Assembly (NCBI RefSeq): GCF_019623905.1
Contig: NZ_CP069370.1
Location: forward strand, 310,001-374,000
Length of the DNA: 64,000 nt
From: Neotabrizicola shimadae
GTDB taxonomy: Bacteria > Pseudomonadota > Alphaproteobacteria > Rhodobacterales > Rhodobacteraceae
Direction of reading: 5' to 3'
Shown here: piece by piece, positions 53,434 to 64,000 of the stretch
Layout of the letters: each line of letters begins with the position of its first letter
Numbering within the stretch: the stretch's first letter is position 1
Program-made: the position numbers and the translations under genes
Notes under the pieces: generated by a model
The model's input: only the letters and a program-made list of their open reading frames with translations
Told to the model about the DNA's origin: nothing
Databases searched by the model: none

Positions 53434-55322
53434 TTCTTCGACGGTCCCTTCTTGGCCGGGGCAGGGGGCGCCGGTTCGGCCTTGGGCTTGCGCTTCAGCC
53501 CGGACTTGATGTTGCCGAACAGGTCGGGCTTGTGGCCGTGGCTCGTCATGATCGCGTATTGCTGGGCGAAGGTGATGGTGTTGTTGGTGATCCAGTACAG
53601 CACCAGGCCCGAGGCGAAGCCGCCCAGCATGAACATAAAGATCCAGGGCATCCAGGCAAAGATCGCCGCCTGCGCCGGGTCGGTGGGCGTGGGGTTCAGC
53701 TTCTGCTGCAGCCACATCGAGATGCCCAGAAGGATCGGCAGCACGCCGATGAAGATCAGCGCAAGCAGGCTGCCATGCGCCGGCGCCGCCCAGGGCAAGA
53801 GGCCGAACAGGTTGAACAGCGACGAGGGGTCGGGCGCCGACAGGTCGCGCAGCCAGCCGAAGAACGGCGCGTGACGCAGTTCGATGGTGACGAAGATCAC
53901 CTTGTACAGCGAGAAGAAGATGGGGATCTGGATCAGGATCGGAAGGCAGCCCGCGGCGGGGTTCACCTTCTTGTCCTTGTAAAGCTGCATCATCTCGCGC
54001 TGCAGCTTCTGCTTGTCCTCGCCCGCGCGCTCTTTCAGCGCCTCCATCTCGGGCTGCAGCTCCTTCATCCGCGCCATCGAGACATAGGATTTATAGGCCA
54101 GAGGCAGCACCAGCACCTTCAGAACGAAAGTCAGGGCAATGATCGCCAGGCCCATGTTGCCGATCAGGCCGTGCAGGAAGTGCAGCACGAAGAAGATCGG
54201 CTTGGTCAGGAAGTAGAACCAGCCCCAGTCGATCGAGTCGATGAAGCCGGGCACAGGCTGAAGATCGGGGTTCGGCTTGGCGCCGAACAGGCTGGCGATG
54301 GCGCCGGGCTCGTTCTGGTAGTTGCGGATGGTTTCCCATTCCTTCGCGCCGGCGAACAGCCGCGTCGCGCTTTCCACGCTCTGCCCCGGCGCCACGGTGA
54401 CGACGGGCTGGCGCGTCTCGGTCTGGTAGATCTCGGCCTGGGGCAGGTACTTCACCACCGAGGTGAAGGGCGCGCCCTGCTGCGGGATCAGCGTGGACAT
54501 CCAGTACTTGTCGGTGAAGCCGATCCAGCCGTCGGTCTGCGCCTCGGAAATCTGGGCCAGCGCGCCCTCGCGCTCGTTCCGGTCCAGGTCGGCGATGTCC
54601 TTGTACTTCAGTTCGGTCAGCTCGCCATCGGTGCGGCCGACAACGCCCTCGTGCAGCACGAAGAAGTTCTGCAGCCCGGCGGGCAGGCCGTGGCGCGCCA
54701 CGATCCCATAGGGAAACAGCGACACCGGCTCGGCGCCGGGGTTGGTGACCTTGTCGGTCACGGTGAACATGTAGTGCTGGTCCACCGCGATGGTGCGCGC
54801 ATAGGCCAGGCCGGCCGGGCTGGTCCAGGTCAGCGTCAGCGGTGTGTCGACGGTCAGCGTCGCACCGGCCGGGGCTTGCCACAGCGTATGGGCATCGGGC
54901 ACCTCGGTCGCGGCCAGCGCACCGGCGGGGCCCCAGCCGAAGACGGCGTAATAGGGCTGCGCGCCGTTTTCGGTGACACCCACGGGCGAGAACAGGCGCA
55001 CCAGCGGCGAGTCGGCCGCCAGCGTCTCGCGGTAACTGCGCAGCAAGAGGTCGTCGATGCGCGCGCCGGCCAGCGAGATCGAGCCTTCCAGTTCCGGCGT
55101 GTCGATCTTCACCCGCGGCGCATCGGCCACGGCTTCGGTGGCCGGAGTGGTCACATTGGCGGCCGGGGCCGTCGCGGTGGCATCGGCCTGCGTGGCGGCC
55201 GGCAGGTCGGGCACCTCGGTCTGCTGCACCGGATCGGGCGGCGGGAACAGCACGAACCACACCAGAAGCACGATGAAGCTGAGCGCAGTTGCGAGGATGA
55301 GGTTCTTGTTCTGATCGTCCAT
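53430..55322 (-). CDS. yidC: Membrane protein insertase YidC
   Basis: Inserts and folds inner-membrane proteins, with and without SecYEG. The 630-residue protein from ATG 55322 starts MDDQNKNLILATALSFIVLLVWF, followed by the large periplasmic domain (about 60-350) and five C-terminal helices containing the hydrophilic groove region VKVLVLPLAYKSYVSMARMK and the NPAAGCLPILIQIPIFFSLY hairpin. The C-terminus is basic. First gene of its operon. The genes usually found just upstream in this order, rnpA and rpmH, are not in the 208 bases before it. Confidence 0.96.
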   Translation of the reverse strand: MDDQNKNLILATALSFIVLLVWFVLFPPPDPVQQTEVPDLPAATQADATATAPAANVTTPATEAVADAPRVKIDTPELEGSISLAGARIDDLLLRSYRETLAADSPLVRLFSPVGVTENGAQPYYAVFGWGPAGALAATEVPDAHTLWQAPAGATLTVDTPLTLTWTSPAGLAYARTIAVDQHYMFTVTDKVTNPGAEPVSLFPYGIVARHGLPAGLQNFFVLHEGVVGRTDGELTELKYKDIADLDRNEREGALAQISEAQTDGWIGFTDKYWMSTLIPQQGAPFTSVVKYLPQAEIYQTETRQPVVTVAPGQSVESATRLFAGAKEWETIRNYQNEPGAIASLFGAKPNPDLQPVPGFIDSIDWGWFYFLTKPIFFVLHFLHGLIGNMGLAIIALTFVLKVLVLPLAYKSYVSMARMKELQPEMEALKERAGEDKQKLQREMMQLYKDKKVNPAAGCLPILIQIPIFFSLYKVIFVTIELRHAPFFGWLRDLSAPDPSSLFNLFGLLPWAAPAHGSLLALIFIGVLPILLGISMWLQQKLNPTPTDPAQAAIFAWMPWIFMFMLGGFASGLVLYWITNNTITFAQQYAIMTSHGHKPDLFGNIKSGLKRKPKAEPAPPAPAKKGPSKK

Positions 55323-55530
55323 GAGGACAGCCACCGTTCAGACATTGATCCCGGTGCTTCAACAGAAGGGGGGGGCAAAGGTCAAGGGGATTCCCGGAAA
55401 CCCCGCGGCACCCCGCCAGAGCAGCCGCTTTGCCTGCATCCTGCCGGGCCTCATCAAACCGCTGGCCGTCCATGACCGGGCCCATGCCCCGAATCTGCGG
55501 CACGTTCGGTGCGCGGCGGGTCGTCAGCCG

Positions 55531-57057
55531 CTATCCCGCGCGGTGGCCGATGCGGGGGGTGGGCTGGCGGCGCTGCTCCTGGGCGCGCAGCCAGTCGATC
55601 GTATCCTCCAGGGGCATCGGCCGGGCGATGGCATAGCCCTGCACATGCCGGCAGCCCAGTTGCGCACACAACGCGTGCAGTGCGGGACTTTCCACCCCCT
55701 CGGCCAGCGTCTCGACCCCCAGCTGTTCCGCCATCGACAGGATCGCCGCCAGCATCCGCCGCTGGTCGGCCTCCTCGTCCGCGCGGGCCACGAAGCTGCG
55801 GTCGATCTTGATCCGGCGGATCGAAAAGCGGCGGATCGAGGTGATCGAGGCATGGCCCGTGCCGAAGTCATCCAGGTCAAGCCCACAGCCAAGCCGCGCC
55901 AGCGCCGCGATGTTGCCCACCAGCGCATCGTCGTCGGTTTCGGCAAAGACGGATTCCAGCACCTCGATCCCCAGCCGTTCGGGCGCCAGGCCGAACCTGT
56001 CCAGCTCCCACCGCAGCTTGTCGGCCAGAAGCGGGTCGCGCAGCACCTCGGCCGAGGCGTTGATGGCGACGCAGGGCACCGTCAGCCCCGCCGCATCCCA
56101 CCGCTTCAGCGCGCTGAGGGCCTGGAACAGCATCGCTTCGTGCAGCCGTTCCGCAAGGCCGGCCGCGTGGATTGCAGGCAGGAACTCGGCCGGGGCGAGG
56201 ATCCCCCGCTTGGGGTGATGCCAGCGCGCCAGCGCCTCGAACCCCGAAACCGCGCCGGTGTCGGTGTTCAGTTGCGGCTGGAAATGCGCGCGGATCTGGC
56301 CCTCGTCCAGCGCGGCTTCCAGCGTCTCTCGCTCCACCCGGCGCTGGCCCTGGCGCTGTGCCATTTCCGCTGCGAAGACGCGGATCGCGTTCGGCCCCGC
56401 GGACAGCGCCTCGTCCGCCGCGATCTGCGCGGCATCCAGCAAGGCTTGCGCCCGCAGCGCAGGACTGCGTCCGCCGGGGCAGATCCCCACCGAACACGAG
56501 GCGGCAATCGTCAGTCCCCCCACCGGGTAGGGCGCCGCAAGCGCCGCCTGCAGCCGCGCCGCCACCTGCACGCAGGTTTCCAGATCCATCCGCCGCGTGC
56601 CCATCAGCGCCACGGCAAAGCCGCCGCCTTCCAGCGCGGCCACCCGGTCAGACCGGCGCAGCGCCGCCATTGCCCGGTTGGCCGCCTGCTGCAGCACCTC
56701 GACCTGGGCCGTGCGGCCGTGCCGGTCCACCAGCCGCGCCATGTCGTCGAACTGCACCACGAGGCAGGCCGCATGGTCGGGACCGTCGCCCGACAGCGCC
56801 GCCTCCAGCCGCCTCAGCACCTGGGAACGCAGCATGACGCCGTCATCCGCGGTCGCGGCCGTGGGAAAGCGGAACGCCCCTGCCATGACAAAGACCATGG
56901 GCAGGCCAAGCGCCAGCAGGATCAGCGCGCTTTCGCCCCCCAGCCAGAAGCCCGCCAGCGTGGCCGCCGGCAGGAAGACCATCAGTTCGGGCCTGCGCAG
57001 CAGTGCCCCCAGGCGGGCCAGTTCCCGAACCACCAGATCGACTGCCTGCCGCGCCAT
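55531..57057 (-). CDS. EAL domain cyclic-di-GMP phosphodiesterase with degenerate GGDEF domain
   Basis: A 508-residue protein: two N-terminal hydrophobic helices (about 22-60), a GGDEF-like domain (about 80-235) and an EAL domain (about 245-495). In the GGDEF-like part the active loop reads LEGGGFAV, so diguanylate cyclase activity is unlikely. The EAL domain keeps FEALARW, IEVLES, LDDFGTG, KIDRSF and AEGVES, including the metal and general-base residues, so phosphodiesterase activity is expected. The ATG at 57057 is chosen because conserved sequence begins there; the frame is open to 57231. Probably membrane-bound, lowering c-di-GMP. Confidence 0.9.
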   Translation of the reverse strand: MARQAVDLVVRELARLGALLRRPELMVFLPAATLAGFWLGGESALILLALGLPMVFVMAGAFRFPTAATADDGVMLRSQVLRRLEAALSGDGPDHAACLVVQFDDMARLVDRHGRTAQVEVLQQAANRAMAALRRSDRVAALEGGGFAVALMGTRRMDLETCVQVAARLQAALAAPYPVGGLTIAASCSVGICPGGRSPALRAQALLDAAQIAADEALSAGPNAIRVFAAEMAQRQGQRRVERETLEAALDEGQIRAHFQPQLNTDTGAVSGFEALARWHHPKRGILAPAEFLPAIHAAGLAERLHEAMLFQALSALKRWDAAGLTVPCVAINASAEVLRDPLLADKLRWELDRFGLAPERLGIEVLESVFAETDDDALVGNIAALARLGCGLDLDDFGTGHASITSIRRFSIRRIKIDRSFVARADEEADQRRMLAAILSMAEQLGVETLAEGVESPALHALCAQLGCRHVQGYAIARPMPLEDTIDWLRAQEQRRQPTPRIGHRAG

Positions 57058-57169
57058 CCGACACCCCCGAACCCCCGGCATCATGCCGGGTCGCGTGCAG
57101 GGTCGGCCGATTTCCCCAAGGGAAGGTAAACCCCGCCCCGCAAGTTCCATCGCATTTGAAACGATGCGC

Positions 57170-58042
57170 TCAGTCGCGCAGGTCAGGCACGTCCCCGCTC
57201 GCAGCCGCGTCCGCCAGCGCCAGCGCGGCAAAGTCGAACAGCGCCGGGTCCGCCAGATGCGAGGGCCGCACGTTCATCAACGCGCGGAACATCACCTGTC
57301 GCCGGCCGGGACTGCGCGCCTCCCATTCATCCAGCAGCTTCTTCACCTGCGCCCGCTGCAAGCCTTCCTGGCTGCCGCACAGGTCGCAAGGGATGATCGG
57401 GTATCCCATCGCCCGCGCGAATTTCTCGCAATCCGCCTCGGCCACATAGGCCAGAGGACGCGCGACGAAGAGGTCGCCCTCTTCGTTCAGCAGTCGCGGC
57501 GGCATCGCGGCCAGCCGCCCGCCGTGGAACAGGTTCATGAAGAAGGTCTCAAGAATGTCGTCGCGGTGATGGCCCAGCACCACCGTCGAACAGCCCTCTT
57601 CCCGCGCGATGCGATACAGGTTCCCGCGCCGCAGCCGCGAACACAGCGAACACATCGTGCCGCCAGGCGCGATCTTGGACGTCACCACCGAATAGGTGTC
57701 CTGGTATTCGATGCGGTGCTCCACCCCCATCCGGGTCAGGAACTCGGGCAGAACCGTCGCCGGAAAGCCGGGCTGACCCTGGTCCAGGTTGCAGGCCAGC
57801 AGGTCCACCGGCAGAAGCCCGCGCCATTTCAGCTCGTGCAGCACCGCCAGAAGCGTGTAGCTGTCCTTGCCGCCCGAAAGGCAGACCAGCCAGCGATCGC
57901 CGCGCCGCGCCATGCCATAGGTCTCGATCGCCTCGCGCGTTTCGCGCACCAGCCGCTTGCGCAGCTTGCGAAACTCGGTGGACGAGGGCGCCCCGTGAAA
58001 GAGCGGATGGATGTCGTCAGGGGCGTCGCTGTCGTCAAGCAT
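57170..58042 (-). CDS. ttcA: tRNA 2-thiocytidine(32) synthetase TtcA
   Basis: Adds sulfur to cytidine 32 of some tRNAs. The 290-residue protein has the PP-loop [11 protein letters not shown] near residue 55 and the cysteine pair [10 protein letters not shown] near 138 that binds the iron-sulfur cluster, plus the C-terminal CDLCGSQEG. It stands alone, divergent from the CHAD gene. Confidence 0.95.
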   Translation of the reverse strand: MLDDSDAPDDIHPLFHGAPSSTEFRKLRKRLVRETREAIETYGMARRGDRWLVCLSGGKDSYTLLAVLHELKWRGLLPVDLLACNLDQGQPGFPATVLPEFLTRMGVEHRIEYQDTYSVVTSKIAPGGTMCSLCSRLRRGNLYRIAREEGCSTVVLGHHRDDILETFFMNLFHGGRLAAMPPRLLNEEGDLFVARPLAYVAEADCEKFARAMGYPIIPCDLCGSQEGLQRAQVKKLLDEWEARSPGRRQVMFRALMNVRPSHLADPALFDFAALALADAAASGDVPDLRD

Positions 58043-58198
58043 GTCCCCTCATGCCTCAAGCCGCGCCGCGATGCAAATCGCGGCAAGCTGCCGCTTGATC
58101 GCGGCGCGCGGCAGGTGCACCCTGTGACCAGCCCTTTCGGGCATCAGAGTGGCCCTGCCGTGTCCCCGAAGACCGACCCGTTTGCCATCCTTCCCGAC

Positions 58199-59002
58199 AT
58201 GACCGCCGCCGGACTCTGTGCAACCGTCCTCGACCGCGAAGCCCATGCCTTTGCCGCGGGGCTTGCCGCAACCATGTTGACCGACGATCCCGAAGGCCCT
58301 CACCGCGCCCGCGTCGCGCTGCGCCGCCTGCGTTCGGCGGTCTGGGCGTTTCGGCCGATCCTGCGGCGCAAGGTGGCAGACAGGCTGAACGACCGGGCGC
58401 GCGCGCTTTTCCTGATGCTGGGCGAAATCCGCGATGCCGATGTGCTGCTCGACGCCTTTGTCGGCCCACGCCTCGAACGGGTGCAACTGGCCGAAGCCGC
58501 AGCCGGGGTGCGCGCCCGCATCCGGCACGACCTGCGCGACGCCCGGGCGCTGGCCTTCGCAGCACAGCTCGAATCGCTGGTGGCCACGGGCGAGTGGCAA
58601 GGCAGGGGCCGCGCGGCCCGGAAGCTCGCCGAAAAGCCCGCTACCACCTTGGCGCGCGATGCGCTGGACCGCAGCTGGTCTGCCTGTGCTGCCGACGGCC
58701 CGGACATCCTGACCATGCCGGACGAGGTGCTGCACGACCTGCGCAAGCGCATCAAGCGGCTGCGCTATCTGGTGGACTATTTTGGCCCGCTCTGGCCCGG
58801 TCTGGCCGAGGCCGCCTGGGCAGACGACCTGCGCGCCATGCAGGATGCGCTTGGCCGCTACTGCGATCTCAAGCTCGCCGCCGAACGTGGCGTTGCGACC
58901 GGAGACCCGGAAGAAGCGGCCGAGGCAACCCGGACGGCCGCCGACATCTGGACAGGCTTCCGCCTGCGCCAGCCCTTCTGGCGCGCCGACAGCGCGGAAT
59001 AG
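58199..59002 (+). CDS. CHAD domain-containing protein
   Basis: A 267-residue helical protein of the CHAD family, which binds inorganic polyphosphate through basic residues. HRARVALRRLRSAVWAF near the N-terminus and LHDLRKRIKRLRYLVDYF near residue 180 are the two conserved His/Arg/Lys helices. The ATG at 58199 is the only ATG at the right place; GTG 58160 would add 13 residues. There is no CYTH partner domain. It ends three bases from the convergent GntR gene. Confidence 0.82.
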   Translation: MTAAGLCATVLDREAHAFAAGLAATMLTDDPEGPHRARVALRRLRSAVWAFRPILRRKVADRLNDRARALFLMLGEIRDADVLLDAFVGPRLERVQLAEAAAGVRARIRHDLRDARALAFAAQLESLVATGEWQGRGRAARKLAEKPATTLARDALDRSWSACAADGPDILTMPDEVLHDLRKRIKRLRYLVDYFGPLWPGLAEAAWADDLRAMQDALGRYCDLKLAAERGVATGDPEEAAEATRTAADIWTGFRLRQPFWRADSAE

Positions 59003-59005
59003 GTT

Positions 59006-59731
59006 TCAGGACCGCCGCTCGTCCAGGGCTAATAGGCCGACCATGGCTGCGCGCGCCGTCTCGGCCTCGCCCGCCTCGATGGCCCGGGCCAGTTCGGCAT
59101 AACCGGCTGCCTTCTCGCTTGCCAGGTCATCGGGAAACAGGGCGATCCGCCCCATGATGGCCCGGGCGATGCCGAATTCCACGATTCCGGTCGCCGCGCG
59201 CAGAAAGGGATTCTGGCTTGCCTCGCAGATCGTGCGATGCAGCTCGAACTCGGCCAGCGCATGGGGTTCGGGCATCCCCGTCGTGGCATGGCGCTGGTTC
59301 AGCCAGTATTGCAGCATCCGCACATGATCGGCGGTGCGGTGCAATGCGGCATCGGCCGCCGCCTGCGTCTCGATCATCCGGCGCACCACGAAAAAGCTCG
59401 CCAGGAAGGCCGCATCCGGCCCGGCCTCGTGAATCCAGGACAGCACCTGCCGGTCGTACAGGTTCCACCGGTTGCGCGGCAGCACACGCGTGCCCACCTT
59501 GGCGCGCGCCTCCACCAGTCCCTTCGCCTCCAGCGTCTTCAGCGCCTCGCGCAGCACGGTGCGCGACACGCCGTAGCTGTCCATGATCTCGGTCTCGTTC
59601 GGCAGGATGGACCCGATGGGAAACCGCCCCGAGGCGATGCCGACCCCCAGCTCCGAGATCACATAGGAATGGTAGTTGCGAGCCGAGGGACGCCCGGAGA
59701 GCGCACGTATCAGGCTCCCGGGTTCGCTCAT
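59006..59731 (-). CDS. GntR family regulator, FadR subgroup, probable regulator of the sugar ABC operon
   Basis: A 241-residue protein with an N-terminal winged helix (GSILPNETEIMDSYGVSRTVLREALKTLEAKGLVEA) and a C-terminal FCD-type effector domain with Asp/His metal-ligand candidates (ELHRTICEASQNPF). It begins one base after the permease stop, so it is co-transcribed with the sugar transporter and probably senses the imported sugar or a product. Confidence 0.88.
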   Translation of the reverse strand: MSEPGSLIRALSGRPSARNYHSYVISELGVGIASGRFPIGSILPNETEIMDSYGVSRTVLREALKTLEAKGLVEARAKVGTRVLPRNRWNLYDRQVLSWIHEAGPDAAFLASFFVVRRMIETQAAADAALHRTADHVRMLQYWLNQRHATTGMPEPHALAEFELHRTICEASQNPFLRAATGIVEFGIARAIMGRIALFPDDLASEKAAGYAELARAIEAGEAETARAAMVGLLALDERRS

Positions 59732-59732
59732 C

Positions 59733-60710
59733 TCAGGTCTTCCAGAGAACCTTCCTGCGGGGCGCCGAGGCGGTGAAGATCAGCCGCTGCAGCACGATGA
59801 ACATAAACAGAAGCGCGCCGATGACAATCTTGGTCCACCAACTGCTCAGCGTGCCGTCGAAGACGATGTAGGTCTGCACCAGCCCCTGCAGCATCACCCC
59901 GATGAAGGTGCCGGCGACAAAGCCGTATCCCCCGGTCAGCAGCGTGCCGCCGATCACGACCGCCGCGATGGCATCCAGTTCGACCCCAAGCGCCGACAGC
60001 GAATAGCCGGCCGAGGTGTAAAGCGAGAACACGATCCCGGCCAGGCCCGCCAGCGTGGATGACAGCATGTAGATCTGGATCGTGGTCCGCGCCATCGGCA
60101 CCCCCATCAGCGCCGCCGAGGTCTCGGACCCGCCGATGGCGTAGACATAGGACCCGAACCGCGTGCGGTGCGCCAGCAGCATCCCCACCAGGAACACCGC
60201 CAGCATGATCCCCCCCACCACCGTCAGCCGCCCGCCGCCCGGCAAGAGCAGGTAGGACTTCGACACCGCCGTGTAGAACTCGTGCTTGATGCCGATGGAA
60301 TCGGGCGACAGCACCGAAGCCCCGCCGCGCGCCAGGAACATGCCCGCCAGCGTCACGATGAAGGAGGGCACCTTCAGGTAATGGATCGCCGCCCCCATCG
60401 CCGCCCCGAACGCCGCCGCCACGGCCAGCGCCACGGCAAAGGCCGCCAGCGGATGCAGCCCGACCCACATGATCAGCACCGCAATCAGCACGGTGGTGAA
60501 GCCGATCACCGCCCCCACCGAAAGGTCGATCCCCCCCGACAGGATCACGAAGGTCATCCCCACCGCCGCGATCCCCAGGAAGGCGTTGTCGGTCAGGAAA
60601 TTCCCCAGCACCCGGGTCGAGAACATGCCGGGATAGATCGTCACCGCCGCCAGATAGGCCAGCACGAAGATCGCGGCGGTCGCCGCCAGCGGACGAAGGC
60701 TGCGGTTCAT
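59733..60710 (-). CDS. yjfF: Sugar ABC transporter permease (YjfF-like)
   Basis: A 325-residue permease of the ribose/galactofuranose family with eight or more helices. ILSGGIDLSVGAVIGFTT near residue 57 and AIAAVVIGGTLLTGGYGFVAGTFIG near 247 are family signatures. Paired with the YtfT-like permease, which overlaps its start by four bases. The gene symbol is by analogy with the E. coli galactofuranose system; the true substrate is not shown. Confidence 0.82.
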   Translation of the reverse strand: MNRSLRPLAATAAIFVLAYLAAVTIYPGMFSTRVLGNFLTDNAFLGIAAVGMTFVILSGGIDLSVGAVIGFTTVLIAVLIMWVGLHPLAAFAVALAVAAAFGAAMGAAIHYLKVPSFIVTLAGMFLARGGASVLSPDSIGIKHEFYTAVSKSYLLLPGGGRLTVVGGIMLAVFLVGMLLAHRTRFGSYVYAIGGSETSAALMGVPMARTTIQIYMLSSTLAGLAGIVFSLYTSAGYSLSALGVELDAIAAVVIGGTLLTGGYGFVAGTFIGVMLQGLVQTYIVFDGTLSSWWTKIVIGALLFMFIVLQRLIFTASAPRRKVLWKT

Positions 60711-61713
60711 GGGCTCGTCTTTCCCTGGGCCGGCTTCGCGGCACTGCGGCGGCGGAACAACCCCGCCGCCATCGGCGATTGCAGCACAAGGATCAGGATG
60801 ATCACCCCCGACTTCACCACCAGGTTGAACTCCGGCGAAAAGCCCGAAATCAGGATGCCCGTGTTCATCGCCTGGATGATCAGCGCCCCCACGACCGACA
60901 TCGGGATCGAGAACCGCCCGCCCAGAAGCGAGGTCCCCCCGATCACCACGTCCAGGATCGCGTCCAGCTCCAGCCAGAGCCCGGCGTTGTTCGCATCTGC
61001 CCCCCGGATGTCGCCGGTCACGATCAGGCCGGAAATCGCGGCGCAGAACCCCGCGAAGGCATAGACCATGATCAAGAGAAGCCGGCTGGAAATCCCCGCA
61101 AACCGCGCCGCCGACCGATTCACCCCCACCGCCTCGATCAGAAGCCCAAGCGCCGTGCGACGCACCGCCAGCGTGGTCAGCACCATCAGCGTGAAGGCAA
61201 TCACGACGGGCATGGGAAAGCCCATGAACGACCCGGTCCCGATGAAGATCAGCACCGGATCGGTGAAGGTCACGATGAAGCCCTCGGTGATCAGCTGCGC
61301 CAGGCCCCGCCCGGCCACCATCAAGACCAGCGTCGCCACGATGGGCTGCATGTCCAAGAGGGTGACCAGCGCGCCGTTCCACAGCCCGCACAGGATGCCG
61401 ACCGCCAGCGCCGCCAACACGGCCAGCCAGGCGGGCCAGCCGCCCACCACCATCACCGCCGCCGCCGCCCCGGCAATCGCCATCACCGCGCCGACCGAAA
61501 GGTCCACGCCCTTGGTCGCGATCACCATGGTCATGCCGATGGCCAGAATCGCCACAGGCGCCCCCCGGTTCAGCACGTCGATCAGACTTCCGAAGAACCG
61601 GCCATCCTGCCAGGAAATGTCAAAGAACCCCGGAAACAGCATCCAGTTGATCAACAGCACCGCCACCAGCGCGGAAAACTGCGGCCGGGCCAGGCCCGCC
61701 AGGGAAACCCGTC

Positions 61714-61717
<4 letters not shown>
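60707..61717 (-). CDS. ytfT: Sugar ABC transporter permease (YtfT-like)
   Basis: A 336-residue permease. MTMVIATKGVDLSVGAVMAIAG and LDAILDVVIGGTSLLGG correspond to the paired motifs in its partner. Both ends overlap neighbours by four bases (ATPase upstream, YjfF-like permease downstream). Confidence 0.82.
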
Positions 61718-63243
<1,526 letters not shown>

Positions 63244-63300
63244 GTTTCCCCCGCATCCTCTCCCCTTCAGGACTTTGACCGCCCTGTACGGGAAAGCAAT

Positions 63301-63329
63301 GCCGCCGACCGGGGGTCCCGGTCGGCGGC
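63301..63329 (-). terminator. Intercistronic stem-loop after the binding-protein gene
   Basis: A perfect thirteen-base stem (GCCGCCGACCGGG with its complement) around a three-base loop, 14 bases past the binding-protein stop and before the ATPase gene. No T-tract. Probably raises binding-protein mRNA over the rest of the operon. Confidence 0.6.
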
Positions 63330-63343
63330 AGCCTCTGACATGC

Positions 63344-64000
63344 TCAGTAGCCCAGGCCCTTGCGGGTGTCGTATTCGGACTGGGGATTGTCCGCCGGGGT
63401 GTACAGCTTCGATTCGGTGATGATGAACTTCGGCGGCACGGTGCCGGCATTCAGATAGGCGTCCAGCGCGTCGAAGGCCGGTCCGGCCATGTTCGGCGTC
63501 AGTTCCACCGTGGCATTGGCCTCGCCCGCCACCATGGCCGAGAAGATGTCCGGCACGGCGTCGATCGACACGACCAGGATGTCCGAGCCCGGCTTCAGGC
63601 CGGCATCCTTGATCGCCTGGATGGCGCCTACCGCCATGTCGTCGTTGTGGGCATAGACGGCGCAGATGTTCTTGCCGCCGTCTTCGGCCTTCAGGAAGCC
63701 TTCCATCACTTCTTTGCCCTTCGACCGGGTGAAGTCGCCGGTCTGGCTGCGCACGATGGTGATGTTGGCATGGCCCGCGATGGCTTCCTCGAAGCCCTGC
63801 TTGCGGTTGATCGCGGGCGACGAACCCACGGTGCCCTGAAGTTCCACCACGTTGCAGGGCTTGTCGCCGACGGTGCCGACCAGCCATTCGCCCGCCACGC
63901 GGCCTTCCTTCACCTGGTCCGAGGCCACCGAGGTCAGGTACAGATCCTCGGGCGCCTCGATGCCGCGGTCCAGCAGGATGACCGGGATATTGGCTTCCTT
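63344..64000 (-). CDS. ytfQ: Sugar ABC transporter substrate-binding protein (YtfQ-like), cut by window edge
   Basis: The frame is open to base 64000, so the N-terminus and signal peptide lie outside. The 218 visible residues include NIPVILLDRGIEAPEDLYL at the window edge, AINRKQGFEEAIAGH, VYAHNDDMAVGAIQAIKDAG and a C-terminal region ending DTRKGLGY. This is a periplasmic sugar-binding protein of the ribose/galactofuranose type (E. coli YtfQ). It should be the first gene of the five-gene unit with ytfR, ytfT, yjfF and the GntR regulator. Confidence 0.85.
   Translation of the reverse strand, partial: KEANIPVILLDRGIEAPEDLYLTSVASDQVKEGRVAGEWLVGTVGDKPCNVVELQGTVGSSPAINRKQGFEEAIAGHANITIVRSQTGDFTRSKGKEVMEGFLKAEDGGKNICAVYAHNDDMAVGAIQAIKDAGLKPGSDILVVSIDAVPDIFSAMVAGEANATVELTPNMAGPAFDALDAYLNAGTVPPKFIITESKLYTPADNPQSEYDTRKGLGY

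Noticed and set aside
55323-55530. Possible rnpA or rpmH upstream of yidC
   Set aside because: Both strands were read; no frame carries the short basic sequence of ribosomal protein L34 or the RnpA RNR motif.

Overview
The window reads as chromosome of a high-GC alphaproteobacterium of the Rhodobacterales (Rhodobacter, Tabrizicola or Gemmobacter type). This rests on recognisable family content rather than a database search: a Rhodobacter-capsulatus-type NAD-dependent formate dehydrogenase operon (fdsGBA with fdhD and fdsD), the yidC-MOSC-engB block near argB, hflK-hflC-DUF2065-degP, DUF2842 next to purA, and a long Ala/Glu-rich protein of a type I associate with this order. Genes are tightly packed; four-base ATGA overlaps are common, and only one gene-free stretch exceeds 300 bases (23014-23366).

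Layout. 1-5829: a compact plus-strand cluster, cut by the left edge, with two tandem polysaccharide pyruvyl transferase paralogues, a fatty acyl-AMP ligase, a cytochrome P450, a stand-alone acyl carrier protein and a family-2 glycosyltransferase. It stops 21 bases from the 3' end of a tRNA-Thr gene. 6039-13616: ilvD, a DUF1254 protein, an anion permease, a small monooxygenase-like protein, pyrG, secG and a small membrane protein. 13809-25519: purA, DUF2842, the Ala/Glu-rich protein, thiamine diphosphokinase, an EamA transporter, L-serine dehydratase, a glutathione transferase, an Nramp metal transporter with a visible promoter and operator, rpiA and glutathione reductase. 25586-29444: the hflKC-degP membrane quality-control group. 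29694-34562: a polyamine-type ABC transporter with enlarged permeases and an extra small membrane protein. 34703-41803 (minus): the formate dehydrogenase operon, carrying an inserted DUF4287 gene and preceded by a LysR regulator. 41864-46976 (minus): a TetR-controlled RND efflux pump. 47152-49084 (minus): a phosphatase, a ferredoxin-like protein and a membrane hydroxylase. 49144-55322: argB, an SDR plus TIM-barrel pair, engB, MOSC protein and yidC. 55531-59002: an EAL protein, ttcA and a CHAD protein. 59006-64000 (minus): a ytfQRT-yjfF-like sugar ABC transporter with its GntR regulator, cut by the right edge.

The most unusual material is the left-hand lipid/polysaccharide cluster. It has the parts to activate a fatty acid, load it on a dedicated carrier, oxidise it, and work beside sugar transfer and pyruvylation; I know of no characterised system with exactly this set. 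Two other signals stand out. A two-part intergenic element (10824-10900 and 50137-50201) keeps a 10-base motif exactly 16 bases from a dyad whose outer base pairs differ in a compensatory way. A duplicated block carrying a perfect palindrome lies upstream of rpiA.
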